A DNA stretch of 64,000 nt from JAPPHA01 sp965221575 (lineage in GTDB: Bacteria; Pseudomonadota; Alphaproteobacteria; Rhodobacterales; Rhodobacteraceae): contig CBDCSM010000014.1 of the NCBI GenBank assembly GCA_965221575.1, positions 558,001 to 622,000 of the forward strand, read 5' to 3'. The notes under the pieces were generated by a model. It saw only the letters and a list, made by a program, of their open reading frames with translations. It was not told the DNA's origin and ran no database searches. Below, piece after piece: positions 27,341 to 35,797 of the stretch. Within the stretch, counting starts at the first letter, position 1, and every line of letters starts with the position of its first letter. The position numbers and the translations under genes are program-made.

Positions 27341-28231
27341 ATGTCGCTGATTCTGCCCGAATTCGAATATGTGGATCGCGGGACCGAGACGATCCGCTAT
27401 CTTGAGCACGGCTGGCCCACGCCTCTGTGCAGGTGGCACAGCCATCCGGAGTATGAACTTCACCTGATAACGGCGACCAGCGGCAAGGCATTCGTCGGGG
27501 ACTATATTGGCGAATTCCGGCCCGGGTCGCTGTACCTGACCGGACCCAACCTGCCGCACAACTGGGTGACGGACAGCGTGACGCAGAGCGGTCCGGTCCA
27601 GGTTCGCGACATGCTTGTCCAGTTCAGCCAGGAAAGCGTTGACCAGCTGGCGCTCGCGTTTCCTGAGTTCGGCGAGATGTCAAAGATGTTTGAACTCGCC
27701 CGTTCCGGAATCGAATTCGCCGGATTCAATTCGACGTTTTCGCGTGATCATCTTGAGAACATCCGCAACACCAAGGGGGCCGAACGCATCGTCGCGTTCC
27801 TGCGATTCCTGGTCCGGATCAATGAGCATCCTGACAAGCGGGCGCTGTCGGTGGTCAGCGTTGACGGATCCAAGGGAAACAGCAAGCAAACCCGGATTGC
27901 CGACGTGGTCGACTATATCATCAGCAATTCCGACGAGGAGATCACTCTCGGGCGTGCTTCAAACATGGCCGGGATAAGTCCGGCCGCCTTTTCACGGAAT
28001 TTTCGCAGGACGACTGGCAAGAACTTTGTCGAATTCGTCAATCGCGTTCGCATCGGGCAAGCGTGCTCGATGCTCTATGCGACGGACGAAAAGGTCTCAT
28101 CGATCTGTTTCGAGGTCGGTTTCCAGAATCTGGCAAACTTCAACCGCCAGTTCCGGAAGATGAAACAGATGACTCCGACGGCATACCGCGAGCTCGCCCG
28201 GAACGAGCTCACGTGCGCGGGGAGTCCGTGA
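27341..28231 (+). CDS. AraC-family transcriptional regulator
   Basis: A 296-residue protein with an N-terminal cupin-type sensor (CRWHSHPEYELHLITATSG) and two C-terminal helix-turn-helix motifs (ITLGRASNMAGISPAAFSRNF; VSSICFEVGFQNLANFNRQF). It lies inside the polyol operon, a usual place for its autoregulated activator. The paired direct repeats at 23296-23377 are candidate binding sites. The likely inducer is a polyol. Confidence 0.9.
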   Translation: MSLILPEFEYVDRGTETIRYLEHGWPTPLCRWHSHPEYELHLITATSGKAFVGDYIGEFRPGSLYLTGPNLPHNWVTDSVTQSGPVQVRDMLVQFSQESVDQLALAFPEFGEMSKMFELARSGIEFAGFNSTFSRDHLENIRNTKGAERIVAFLRFLVRINEHPDKRALSVVSVDGSKGNSKQTRIADVVDYIISNSDEEITLGRASNMAGISPAAFSRNFRRTTGKNFVEFVNRVRIGQACSMLYATDEKVSSICFEVGFQNLANFNRQFRKMKQMTPTAYRELARNELTCAGSP

Positions 28232-28232
28232 C

Positions 28233-29654
28233 GTGGAAGGGGCAGGTTCAGTCCGGTTCCACAGAACGACCTATGATCGTTCAGCTGTCAAACCGGGCAT
28301 CGTTCACCTCGGTTACGGCGCGTTCCATCGGGCTCACCAGGCGGTTTTCCTCGACGATTACATGGAAAACAGCGGGGATTTGAATTGGGGGATTGTCGCG
28401 GTCAATCTTCGCGCGCCGGATGCTGCGGGGTTTGCCAAGGCTCAAAGCGCCAGGGACGGCTACATGCTGAAATCCATCGATACCACCGGCCGATGTTGCT
28501 GGCAGCTGGTTCGTTCGCATGTCGGTTTCGTGGACTGGAGCAGGAGTCCCGGTGAAGCGGAAGGCCTCTTGTCAACCGGGAGTATCCACGGCGTTACCCT
28601 GACCGTCACCGAGAGTGGCTATTATCTTGGGGACAATGGCAGCGTGAACCTGGATGATCCGGTGGTGCGCGACGAGGTTTCCAACGGGAGCAGTTGCACT
28701 GTCTATGGTTTCCTGGCCCGGGCACTCGAGGGGCGGGCGAAAACCGTCGACGCGCCCGTTTCGATCCTCTGCTGTGACAATATCCGCGGCAACGGGCGCA
28801 TGCTGAGATCGAATTTCCTTGCCTACCTGGATCATACCGACCGGGAATGGCTCAGGGACTGGGTCGAAGGCAATGTCGCTTTCCCGTGTTCGATGGTTGA
28901 CAGGATCACACCGCGGGCGACCGACGAATTACGCCTGGAAACACAGGCGCTGTTCCCGGGAACGACGCTCAACCCGATCCATTCGGAGGCATTCATCCAG
29001 TGGGTTCTTGAGGACAGGTTCGCGGGGCCGATGCCGGACCTGGAAAAAGCCGGCGTTCAGGTTGTCGCCGATGTCGATGCCTACGAGGAGGCGAAGATCC
29101 GAATTCTCAACGGCGGGCACGCCGGTCTGGCGTACCTCGGGGCCCTGGCGGGATTCACGACCTTCGACGAGGCGATCAACGACCCCGTGCTCCGTGCCCA
29201 TTTTGACGGTTGGGAACGCAAGGAAGTCCTGCCCGGTCTGACGATCGATTTGCCTTTCGACAAGCATGCCTACCTGGATGAGGTTACCGACAGGTTCCTG
29301 AACACGGCGATCGCGGACCAGCTTGAACGCATTTGCATGGATGGCTGGTCCAAGATGCCGATTTACATCCGCCCGACCCTGGCTTCCTGCCTGAAGCAGG
29401 GAATTCTCCCGATCCACGGGTTTGATTGCGTGGCAGGCTGGTACGTCTACGCGCGCCGTCATTCGGCCGGAAAGATGCCGGTGCACTACATCGAACCGTA
29501 CTGGAACTTGCTGGAGCCGTATCTGGCGCATGGCGAGGAAGCGAACTTCGCCGGGGCACCGGAACTCTGGGGCGACCTGCCCCGAACATACACTGAATTC
29601 ACGCCGGGGATCGTCTCGGCCATCAATCGGATGGAAAAGAAATGGCTGGCGTAA
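28233..29654 (+). CDS. mtlK: mannitol 2-dehydrogenase family enzyme
   Basis: A 473-residue long-chain polyol dehydrogenase. The N-terminal Rossmann motif is IVHLGYGAFHRAHQAVFLDDY. The family signature YEEAKIRILNGGHAGLAYLG is near residue 285-305, and ILCCDNIRGNG and SMVDRITP are also present. It oxidises mannitol or arabitol to the ketose with NAD. The GTG start lies one base after the AraC stop. The gene overlaps the ATPase gene by 13 bases. Confidence 0.9.
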   Translation: MEGAGSVRFHRTTYDRSAVKPGIVHLGYGAFHRAHQAVFLDDYMENSGDLNWGIVAVNLRAPDAAGFAKAQSARDGYMLKSIDTTGRCCWQLVRSHVGFVDWSRSPGEAEGLLSTGSIHGVTLTVTESGYYLGDNGSVNLDDPVVRDEVSNGSSCTVYGFLARALEGRAKTVDAPVSILCCDNIRGNGRMLRSNFLAYLDHTDREWLRDWVEGNVAFPCSMVDRITPRATDELRLETQALFPGTTLNPIHSEAFIQWVLEDRFAGPMPDLEKAGVQVVADVDAYEEAKIRILNGGHAGLAYLGALAGFTTFDEAINDPVLRAHFDGWERKEVLPGLTIDLPFDKHAYLDEVTDRFLNTAIADQLERICMDGWSKMPIYIRPTLASCLKQGILPIHGFDCVAGWYVYARRHSAGKMPVHYIEPYWNLLEPYLAHGEEANFAGAPELWGDLPRTYTEFTPGIVSAINRMEKKWLA

Positions 29655-30691
29655 CCATAGAAAACGTTTCGAAATCTTACGGTCAGATCCGGGTTATCCA
29701 CAGGGTTGATCTCGAGGTACAGGAGGGGGAGTTCGTTGTCTTCGTTGGCCCGTCAGGATGCGGAAAGTCCACCCTCCTGAGAATGATCGCCGGTCTCGAA
29801 GAGATATCGGACGGAAACATCCACATTGGCGAGGTGGTCGTGAATGACGTGGCCCCGGCCAAACGTGGCGTTGCGATGGTCTTCCAGACATACGCTCTTT
29901 ATCCCCACATGACCGTATACAAGAACATGGCGTTCGGGCTGAAACAGGCTCGAACGCCGAAGGACGAGATTGACCGGCGGGTCAGGGCCGCTGCTGAAGT
30001 CCTTCACATAACGGAATTTCTTGATCGCTCGCCGAGAGCGCTCTCGGGCGGGCAACGGCAACGGGTCGCGATTGGCCGGGCAATCGTGCGCGAGCCGAAA
30101 GTGTTCCTTTTCGATGAGCCGCTCTCCAATCTCGATGCGGCCCTTCGCGTGCAGACCCGTCTGGAGATTGCACGGTTACACGAACGCCTGGATGCAACGA
30201 TGATCTATGTCACGCACGACCAGGTCGAAGCGATGACACTGGCCGACAGGATCGTCGTTCTGAAGGACGGTCGGATTGAACAGGTGGGCACACCGGTTGA
30301 GTTGTACGAGCAACCGGCCAACACGTTCGTTGCTGGCTTCATAGGTAGCCCGAAGATGAATTTCTTTTCGGTGTCGGACCTGGCCGACAGCGCTCCGTCT
30401 TTCCTGAAGGACCTGGATTCTGCCGATTGTGTCATCGGAATCAGGCCGGAGCACCTTCGCTTGTGTGCTGCCGGCGAAGGAATGTTGAGCGCGAAGCTGG
30501 AACTAGTTGAAAACCTCGGCGAGTATGTCCTCGTCCACATGGTTTCGGCAGAGGGCACTGAATTCGTCACCAAAATGGAAATCGCTCCGGATGTCGCGAG
30601 CGGTGCGGAACTCAGTTTTTCTGCCCCCTTCGACAGGATCCACTATTTCGATGGAACGACAGGCATGCGGACCAGGAGCGTTGAATCCTGA
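29642..30691 (+). CDS. smoK: polyol ABC transporter ATPase, MalK-like
   Basis: A 349-residue ATPase. It has Walker A GPSGCGKST, signature LSGGQRQRVAIGRAIVREP, Walker B VFLFDEPLSNLDA and the H-loop MIYVTHDQVEAM. A C-terminal TOBE/regulatory domain (from about residue 240: GSPKMNFF, IGIRPEHLRL) follows, typical of MalK/UgpC. It energises the SmoFG permease and closes the operon. Confidence 0.92.
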   Translation: MAGVTIENVSKSYGQIRVIHRVDLEVQEGEFVVFVGPSGCGKSTLLRMIAGLEEISDGNIHIGEVVVNDVAPAKRGVAMVFQTYALYPHMTVYKNMAFGLKQARTPKDEIDRRVRAAAEVLHITEFLDRSPRALSGGQRQRVAIGRAIVREPKVFLFDEPLSNLDAALRVQTRLEIARLHERLDATMIYVTHDQVEAMTLADRIVVLKDGRIEQVGTPVELYEQPANTFVAGFIGSPKMNFFSVSDLADSAPSFLKDLDSADCVIGIRPEHLRLCAAGEGMLSAKLELVENLGEYVLVHMVSAEGTEFVTKMEIAPDVASGAELSFSAPFDRIHYFDGTTGMRTRSVES

Positions 30692-30709
30692 CTTGGAAGC
30701 GGCCAAGAA

Positions 30710-31313
30710 TCAGCGGACGATGGTGATCAGGGACAGCCAAAGCCTGCCTGCGTAGAGTAGCAACCCGACATCGAAATTACCCGGGAAATTGCTGCAGCAA
30801 CCATTATTGATTGCTATTGGATACAGCCCACTCTCGAACCATTGCAAAGCCTTCGTGAAATTCTTCCTAGCCACGCGAAGGCTTCTGTCTTCCCGCTCAC
30901 ACCGCCTCCATGGATTGACGATCTCGATGCCGATGGTCTCGAAGTCCCAAACGTTTCGTGTGGCCACGGTCATGCCACGGGAATGGGCGGTTTCGGCGAT
31001 CTGACAGTCAGCCGGCGCAACAGGCCGGCCGGCCAAACGTCGCGTCGCCGCGATGTTCGCATACGCATGTGACGCCTCGCTGACGAATGGTAATGCACTT
31101 TCTACAAAAGCCCCGTGCAGCATTCCCTCGATGTCCGCCAAAGGCGCCTGTCGGCGTCGGCCCGGTGGTAAAGCACCAAGACGCAATTCCGCTTCGCCAA
31201 CCGCCGGGGAGAACAGGTTTTCCAGAGGCAGGTCGGCTACCAGTTCGCGATCGCTGGATCACGCGCTCTGGGGATCAGTTTGGACACCACGTTGTGCCCA
31301 GCAGAACGTACAT
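30710..31313 (-). pseudogene. broken PIN-domain toxin (VapC/FitB type)
   Basis: The original start ATG at 31313 reads MYVLL and then leaves frame. A +1/-1 shift restores NVVSKLIPRARDPAIANW, but a stop codon follows soon after. The rest continues in another frame as AELRLGALPPGRRRQAPL, ANIAATRRLAGRPVAPADCQIAETA and MTVATRNVWDFETIGIEIVNPW. The catalytic acidic residues at the N-terminus are damaged (DTN became G-HN). It follows an intact antitoxin gene. After NPW the frame runs on into non-homologous sequence to 30710. Confidence 0.75.
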
Positions 31314-31322
31314 GAGGCGACC

Positions 31323-31565
31323 TCAATTGAAGGCTGGAGGCTCGCGTCCCGGTTCGCGCGGCGGCAGTTTCAGATCCACCCCCATTTCCGGCCCGAAATA
31401 GAATCGAGTGATCTCCGAGAGATTGAGGGAACTCGGCTTGAACCCGACAGCGTCACGGAGGATCAACCGCGCTTCCTCTTCCATAGAGCGATCGTGCCGG
31501 GCTGCGCGTACCCTAAGGCGCGTTTTCACCGCGTCATCGAGGTTTCGGATCGTGATGCTTGCCAT
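31323..31565 (-). CDS. FitA/VapB-type antitoxin
   Basis: An 80-residue ribbon-helix-helix protein: MASITIRNLDDAVKTRLRVRAARHDRSMEEEARLILRDAV. This is the FitA-like DNA-binding antitoxin family. A GAAGGGCAGG site supports the start at 31565. The C-terminal tail (FGPEMGVDLKLPPREPG) should wrap the PIN toxin, but the partner gene just downstream is frameshifted, so this antitoxin is an orphan. Confidence 0.85.
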   Translation of the reverse strand: MASITIRNLDDAVKTRLRVRAARHDRSMEEEARLILRDAVGFKPSSLNLSEITRFYFGPEMGVDLKLPPREPGREPPAFN

Positions 31566-31901
31566 GGTCCTGCCCTTCGCTCCTGCAGGTACACTATTCC
31601 AAGGGAAATTGCGGTGCATTCAACAAATGCGGATCTGACGCATTTGCCACGCTGCCATTGGTCAATTCTTTCGAACGGATTTCACTTCGCGGAAAACCTG
31701 TTCTCCGATTTCCTCGGTGGCTCCTTCAAACAAACCATCTACTTCTCTTGGATACCGGTGCGGCCGGGAAAAGGCATGACAAACCAACGTCCAATCCGTT
31801 CGCGACGGAAATTATGTCGACACCCCGGCCGGCCCAGGATCGAACCTAGATGGAGATCGCCTGATGCATGAGGAATCCCCACATAATTTCTGTCTTTGAT
31901 G
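31566..31901. other. intergenic region between two toxin-antitoxin loci
   Basis: About 335 bases. No gene was recognised. It contains the promoter of the orphan antitoxin gene and the region downstream of the next vapC. Confidence 0.45.
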
Positions 31902-32324
31902 TCATTCACCCACCCAGGGATCGATGACCTCCACTCCCGTTGGCTCGAAATCGGTCACGTTCCCCGTGACGACTTTCATCCCGTGCACCATAGCCGTTGC
32001 GGCGATCAGCGCGTCCCGTTCGGCCCGCGGGTCGGGGACATGCAGTCGCGCGCATTTCAGGGCGACGGCGGCATCGACGGGCAGTGTACGCTCGTTGAAC
32101 TCGGGCAGCACATGCCTATCCATCCAGGTTCGCAGCATTTCCCCCTGCCTGGCGTCGCGGCGCTCGACGCGCAGGATACCAATTTCCAGCTCCATAAGGG
32201 TCAGCGCGGAAATGTAAAATGTTGTCGCATCCTCGCCCGAGGTCCATGCGACGACATTGGCGTCAGCCCTGCCGTCCCCGAATTTGCGCAACTCGGAGAT
32301 CACGTTCGTGTCCAGCAGAAACAT
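31902..32324 (-). CDS. vapC: VapC-type PIN-domain toxin
   Basis: A 140-residue intact PIN ribonuclease. It opens MFLLDTNVISELRKFG with the first catalytic Asp. An acidic residue sits in ALTLMELEIGILRVERRD, and the later acidic cluster is PRAERDALIAATAM and VTGNVTDFEPTGVEVIDPW. Its start overlaps the stop of the Phd-type antitoxin gene (TGATG). The pair looks functional, unlike the neighbouring PIN locus. Confidence 0.92.
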   Translation of the reverse strand: MFLLDTNVISELRKFGDGRADANVVAWTSGEDATTFYISALTLMELEIGILRVERRDARQGEMLRTWMDRHVLPEFNERTLPVDAAVALKCARLHVPDPRAERDALIAATAMVHGMKVVTGNVTDFEPTGVEVIDPWVGE

Positions 32325-32605
32325 CAGGACAGATCGGGAACAGCAGCTTCGATGCGGCTTCGAGCAGTATCGAATTCGATATCGGCAAGTCCTGTCATCG
32401 ACAATGCCTCGGTCAGACTACGGCCCTGTCCGACGAGCCGCCGGTAGTCTTCGATGCTAAGCAGGACATGCGCGGGTTTGCCGCGGTCGGTGATGAAGAC
32501 CGGTCCAATCTTCGCCGCCTTCTTCGCGCGTGCGACATCCTGGTTGAGTCCACGGCTGGTTACGGTCGTGATGGTCAAATTAGCCTCCAGAGTTAATGTA
32601 GTCAT
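32324..32605 (-). CDS. Phd/YefM-family antitoxin
   Basis: A 93-residue antitoxin: TVTSRGLNQDVARAKKAAKIGPVFITDRGKPAHVLLSIEDYRRL is the Phd/YefM DNA-binding fold. A C-terminal toxin-binding tail (LADIEFDTARSRIEAAVPD) follows. The start at 32605 was chosen because the protein alignment begins there; an upstream in-frame start at 32632 would add nine residues. It heads the operon with vapC. Confidence 0.88.
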   Translation of the reverse strand: MTTLTLEANLTITTVTSRGLNQDVARAKKAAKIGPVFITDRGKPAHVLLSIEDYRRLVGQGRSLTEALSMTGLADIEFDTARSRIEAAVPDLS

Positions 32606-32812
32606 GTAACTACATTTGTGGCATGCATGCAAGAGCGAAAAGCCGACGTGGTCCGGCGTTTCCTTCAGCGCCTTGCCCGGATGGAGGGTGACCGTCGCCG
32701 TCGATACTACGGCTGTTCTTCTTCAATTGTACCGCCCTGTCGCGGAGCGTCTGGACGGTGCTATGGGCGGATCGCTTGCACCGAGAGTCCGCTGTGCGGG
32801 ATTTGTCCGGCA

Positions 32813-34060
32813 CTACGAGGCCGCGGCGGCTCGTTTTGCCAGGTTTCTCACGGAGGATGCCGCCGTGACCTTTCCTTTGCTGGAATACTGGATCGTGTTT
32901 CGGGTGATCCGCGACAAATCGTACAGATAGTTCACCATCACGCCGGACGATTTGGCCATGCCCGTCTCGGAAAGATCTGCACCGGAATGGATCGCGTGCA
33001 CCAATGCGCCGTTTCCGAGATGAAAGCGGGCAACTTGGTCCAGGGGAAGGCCGTCTGGCGCCTTGGCCTCCAGCAGGTATTTCGCGGCGAGACGTTTCAT
33101 GTGTTGAGGATTGTCGCTCTCGTCGGCAATGCACTCATTGCGGATCCAGCGCATGAGTCCGGGGATCGGTGACAACGTCACGAATGTCGTGATGTTCGGC
33201 AATTCGTGCGACAGGTCGCGGGCGACCTGTTTGATCAGCGAATTGCCGAAAGAAACGCCCGCCAGCCCCTTTTGACAGTTCGAGATCGAATAGAATACGG
33301 CCGTGTCAGCTTCCTCCTCGCCGATCGCCTTGCGCTCTTCGGACAGGACGGATTGAATTGAACCGGGAATCCCGCGAGTCAGGGCGACTTCGACGAATAT
33401 TAGCGGTTCATCAGGCATCGCAGGATGGAAGAAGGCAAAACAGCGCCGGTCTGTCGGCTGGAGACGGCGGCGCAAGTCGTCCCACGTGCCAATTTCATGC
33501 ACCGCCTCGTAGGCGATGATTTTTTCCAGGATCGATGCCGGGCTTTCCCAGTTGATCAGTCGGACAACCAGGAATCCACGGTTGAACCAACTGCGAAGCA
33601 GGTGAAGGAGGTCGTGGTCGGTTCTGGCGAGTTCGGGCCGCTTATTCAGCCAGGCCAGCAAGTCCTTGCGCATATTCACGATTTCAGTCGTGGCGCCCGG
33701 TATCTCGTTCAATTGGCGAAACAGGCCCTGTCTTCGCGGTTCGCAAGCCTTTGCGAGCGCCTTGAAGTTTTCCGGTGAAGGGTCCGCACCGTAGCTCTCC
33801 GCCAAAGCCTTGATGGCGGCGGCGTCGAGATCCAGTTCGTCATTCAGGAATTCGAAGAAGCCAGCCTTTTGATCGGCGTCGAACATGCGGTATCGATTCA
33901 AGATGGTGGCAGCCAACTGCTGCTCCGACGTCTCGGCAGTTTCGGACAGGAGGTCGAGGCAGATCTCACTGATTTCGCGTCCGTCCTCGGTTTTTCGGCC
34001 AAAGGCCCGCCGGTTGAACAGCGTCGTCAGAAGATCGCCCAGAGTCTTGTTGGCCACCAT
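32813..34060 (-). CDS. malonyl-CoA decarboxylase
   Basis: A 415-residue enzyme that converts malonyl-CoA to acetyl-CoA and CO2. Family blocks include LLHLLRSWFNRGFLVVRLINWESPA, CFAFFHPAMPDEPLIFVEVAL with the active-site His, VFYSISNCQKGLAGVSFGNSLIK, and FVTLSPIPGLMRWI with the Ser region. VARFHLGNGALVHAIH and VNYLYDL lie near the C-terminus. It is the second gene after a YciI-like gene, 11 bases apart, and the pair faces away from the nitroreductase-TRAP cluster. Confidence 0.93.
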   Translation of the reverse strand: MVANKTLGDLLTTLFNRRAFGRKTEDGREISEICLDLLSETAETSEQQLAATILNRYRMFDADQKAGFFEFLNDELDLDAAAIKALAESYGADPSPENFKALAKACEPRRQGLFRQLNEIPGATTEIVNMRKDLLAWLNKRPELARTDHDLLHLLRSWFNRGFLVVRLINWESPASILEKIIAYEAVHEIGTWDDLRRRLQPTDRRCFAFFHPAMPDEPLIFVEVALTRGIPGSIQSVLSEERKAIGEEEADTAVFYSISNCQKGLAGVSFGNSLIKQVARDLSHELPNITTFVTLSPIPGLMRWIRNECIADESDNPQHMKRLAAKYLLEAKAPDGLPLDQVARFHLGNGALVHAIHSGADLSETGMAKSSGVMVNYLYDLSRITRNTIQYSSKGKVTAASSVRNLAKRAAAAS

Positions 34061-34071
34061 CCCGTAGCGCC

Positions 34072-34458
34072 TCAGTCAAGCTGAACCCTGGCCGTGGACA
34101 GGTCAAGATTCACAGTGATTTCACCCACTTTTCGACCTGCCACCAGCGTTTCGAGTTGCCGCGCGCCGGAACGGCGCATCCGGACAACATCGGCCACTAT
34201 CAGGGTCTTTGCCATCGAGCCGTCGCGGTAGGCGATCAGTTCGGCTCTTTCCATCGAATCTGCGATGGCATAGGAAAGTGGATCTGCACGAACCGGTACT
34301 CTGCACGCGTTGGTGTCTCGCCGGAAATCCAGGTGCACCGGCAGGTCGTGCTTTACTTTGTCGGGCGATTTTTCCAGTTTGGATTCAAGCACATACAGTT
34401 CCAGTGCCAAGGAGCCGCGGTCCTTGGCGATCACTTTATGGTCATCCCGGGCAACCAT
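34072..34458 (-). CDS. YciI-like protein, second copy
   Basis: A 128-residue protein, equal in length to the one at 12971-13357. Shared features are a short N-terminus, RGSLALELYVLESKLEKSPDK, LPVHLDFRRDT, a central ADPLSYAI and a closing RMRRSGARQLETL. The start at 34458 was chosen by this match; a longer frame upstream looks non-coding. It precedes the malonyl-CoA decarboxylase gene, suggesting a role in acyl or dicarboxylate metabolism, but no reaction is established. Confidence 0.65.
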   Translation of the reverse strand: MVARDDHKVIAKDRGSLALELYVLESKLEKSPDKVKHDLPVHLDFRRDTNACRVPVRADPLSYAIADSMERAELIAYRDGSMAKTLIVADVVRMRRSGARQLETLVAGRKVGEITVNLDLSTARVQLD

Positions 34459-34644
34459 CAGCGCATCCCGTATTTCTGAGCAAGTATAAAATATCGATTT
34501 TATTTGACAAGATGAATAAACGTGGGCAAAAAGTGAAACATGGAATCGATTCTCCAGGAGGATTTCACTGGTGTGGATGTCAAATGCATGCGTCATTTCG
34601 GGAACTGCGCGTGATCTGTCCACCGCGTGCAGTCTAGAGCGCTG

Positions 34645-35307
34645 ATGTCGGTCGCACCGGAACAGCTTGAAACGATGCGGCGCGAGGCCCAGGCGGCGGT
34701 CCGTGCACTGCGTCTCCGCAAGGCTGAGCTCGACGATGATTCCATTGACTTGATCCTGCGTGGCGCGCGCAGCCATTACGCCTGGTCCGACCGCCCGGTT
34801 CCGGAAGAGATGCTACGGGCGATCTACGACATCACTGCGTCCGGGCCGACCAGCATGAACTCCTGTCCGGCACGGTTCGTTTTCGTAACGTCGCCGGACG
34901 GAAAGGATCGGTTGGCCAAGTCGCTCAAGGCCAAGAACATCGACAAGATGCGCACCGCGCCGGTGACGGTGATCGTCGCGTTTGATCTCGCGTTCTGGAC
35001 GCGTCTGCCCTTTCTCTTCCCGCAAGAGGATCGCCGTCCCATGTTCGAGGGCAAGACAGCGCATATCGAGGCGACGGCGTTTCGAAACGGCACGCTTCAA
35101 GGCGCCTACTTCATGATCGCGGCGCGAGCCATGGGGCTGGATGTGGGCGCAATGTCCGGTTTTGACAACGCAACGGTCGACCAGGAGTTTTTCGTCGGCA
35201 CAACGCTCAAGTCCAATTTCCTGATCAACCTCGGCTACGCCGACGAAACCGCGCTGTTCCAGAAACTGCCGCGGTTTCCGTTCGATGACGTATGCTCGTT
35301 CAAGTGA
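34645..35307 (+). CDS. nitroreductase-family protein, RutE/malonic semialdehyde reductase-like
   Basis: A 220-residue FMN-type nitroreductase-fold protein. Blocks: ILRGARSHYAWSDRPVPEEMLRAIYD, ASGPTSMNSCPARFVFV, RNGTLQGAYFMIAARAMGLDVGAMSGFD and FLINLGYADE. These match the RutE/HadB branch, where the enzyme reduces malonic semialdehyde to 3-hydroxypropionate. Closeness to malonyl-CoA decarboxylase fits a three-carbon acid role, but nitroreduction or quinone reduction is possible. It is followed seven bases later by an OsmC-family gene. Confidence 0.83.
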   Translation: MSVAPEQLETMRREAQAAVRALRLRKAELDDDSIDLILRGARSHYAWSDRPVPEEMLRAIYDITASGPTSMNSCPARFVFVTSPDGKDRLAKSLKAKNIDKMRTAPVTVIVAFDLAFWTRLPFLFPQEDRRPMFEGKTAHIEATAFRNGTLQGAYFMIAARAMGLDVGAMSGFDNATVDQEFFVGTTLKSNFLINLGYADETALFQKLPRFPFDDVCSFK

Positions 35308-35314
35308 GGCAAGG

Positions 35315-35773
35315 ATGGCCATCAGACAGAAATCCCGCATGACGATCAAGCTGGCCGGACGTGGCACGAGCCACGCGCGCAGCGAGGTCGAAGTCGACGG
35401 GCTGACCACGGTTATCGACGAGCCGGCGGCCCGTGGGGGCACCAACGAGGGGCCGTCGCCGACTGCAACCGCCTATTCGGCGTTGATCGGGTGCACCAAC
35501 GTGATCAGCAACAAGTGCGCAAAGAAACTCGGCGTGGACATCGGGCAGTTGAGTTTCGAAATGGAGGTCGATTTTGACCGCCGCGGGGTATTGTTGATGG
35601 AAGAAGTCGACGTGCCCTTCACTGCCATCCGCCTCACCGTCACCGCGCACGGTCCGGCAAGCCAGGCCGGGATCGACCTGGTGGCGGCAGAGACCGGGAA
35701 ATACTGTCCGATATCGAAACTCTACGAACAGGCAGGCACTGACCTGACCGTAACATGGCGCAAGGCTGACTAG
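35315..35773 (+). CDS. OsmC-family protein
   Basis: A 152-residue protein of the OsmC/Ohr fold. It contains NEGPSPTATAYSALIGCTNVISNKCAKKLG, with a single Cys at the first reactive position, and a C-terminal KYCPISKLYEQAGTDLTVTW with the second Cys (CPIS). Both redox Cys positions of the family are therefore present. It probably reduces organic hydroperoxides or acts as a thiol-dependent hydrolase. GAGGCAAGG precedes the ATG directly. Confidence 0.87.
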   Translation: MAIRQKSRMTIKLAGRGTSHARSEVEVDGLTTVIDEPAARGGTNEGPSPTATAYSALIGCTNVISNKCAKKLGVDIGQLSFEMEVDFDRRGVLLMEEVDVPFTAIRLTVTAHGPASQAGIDLVAAETGKYCPISKLYEQAGTDLTVTWRKAD

Positions 35774-35797
35774 CGCCGCAGAAAGGGAGGAATACAC

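Noticed and set aside
34459..34776. N-terminal extension of the second YciI-like protein
   Set aside because: The extra 106 codons have no resemblance to the family, overlap the start of the divergent gene and contain the probable promoter.
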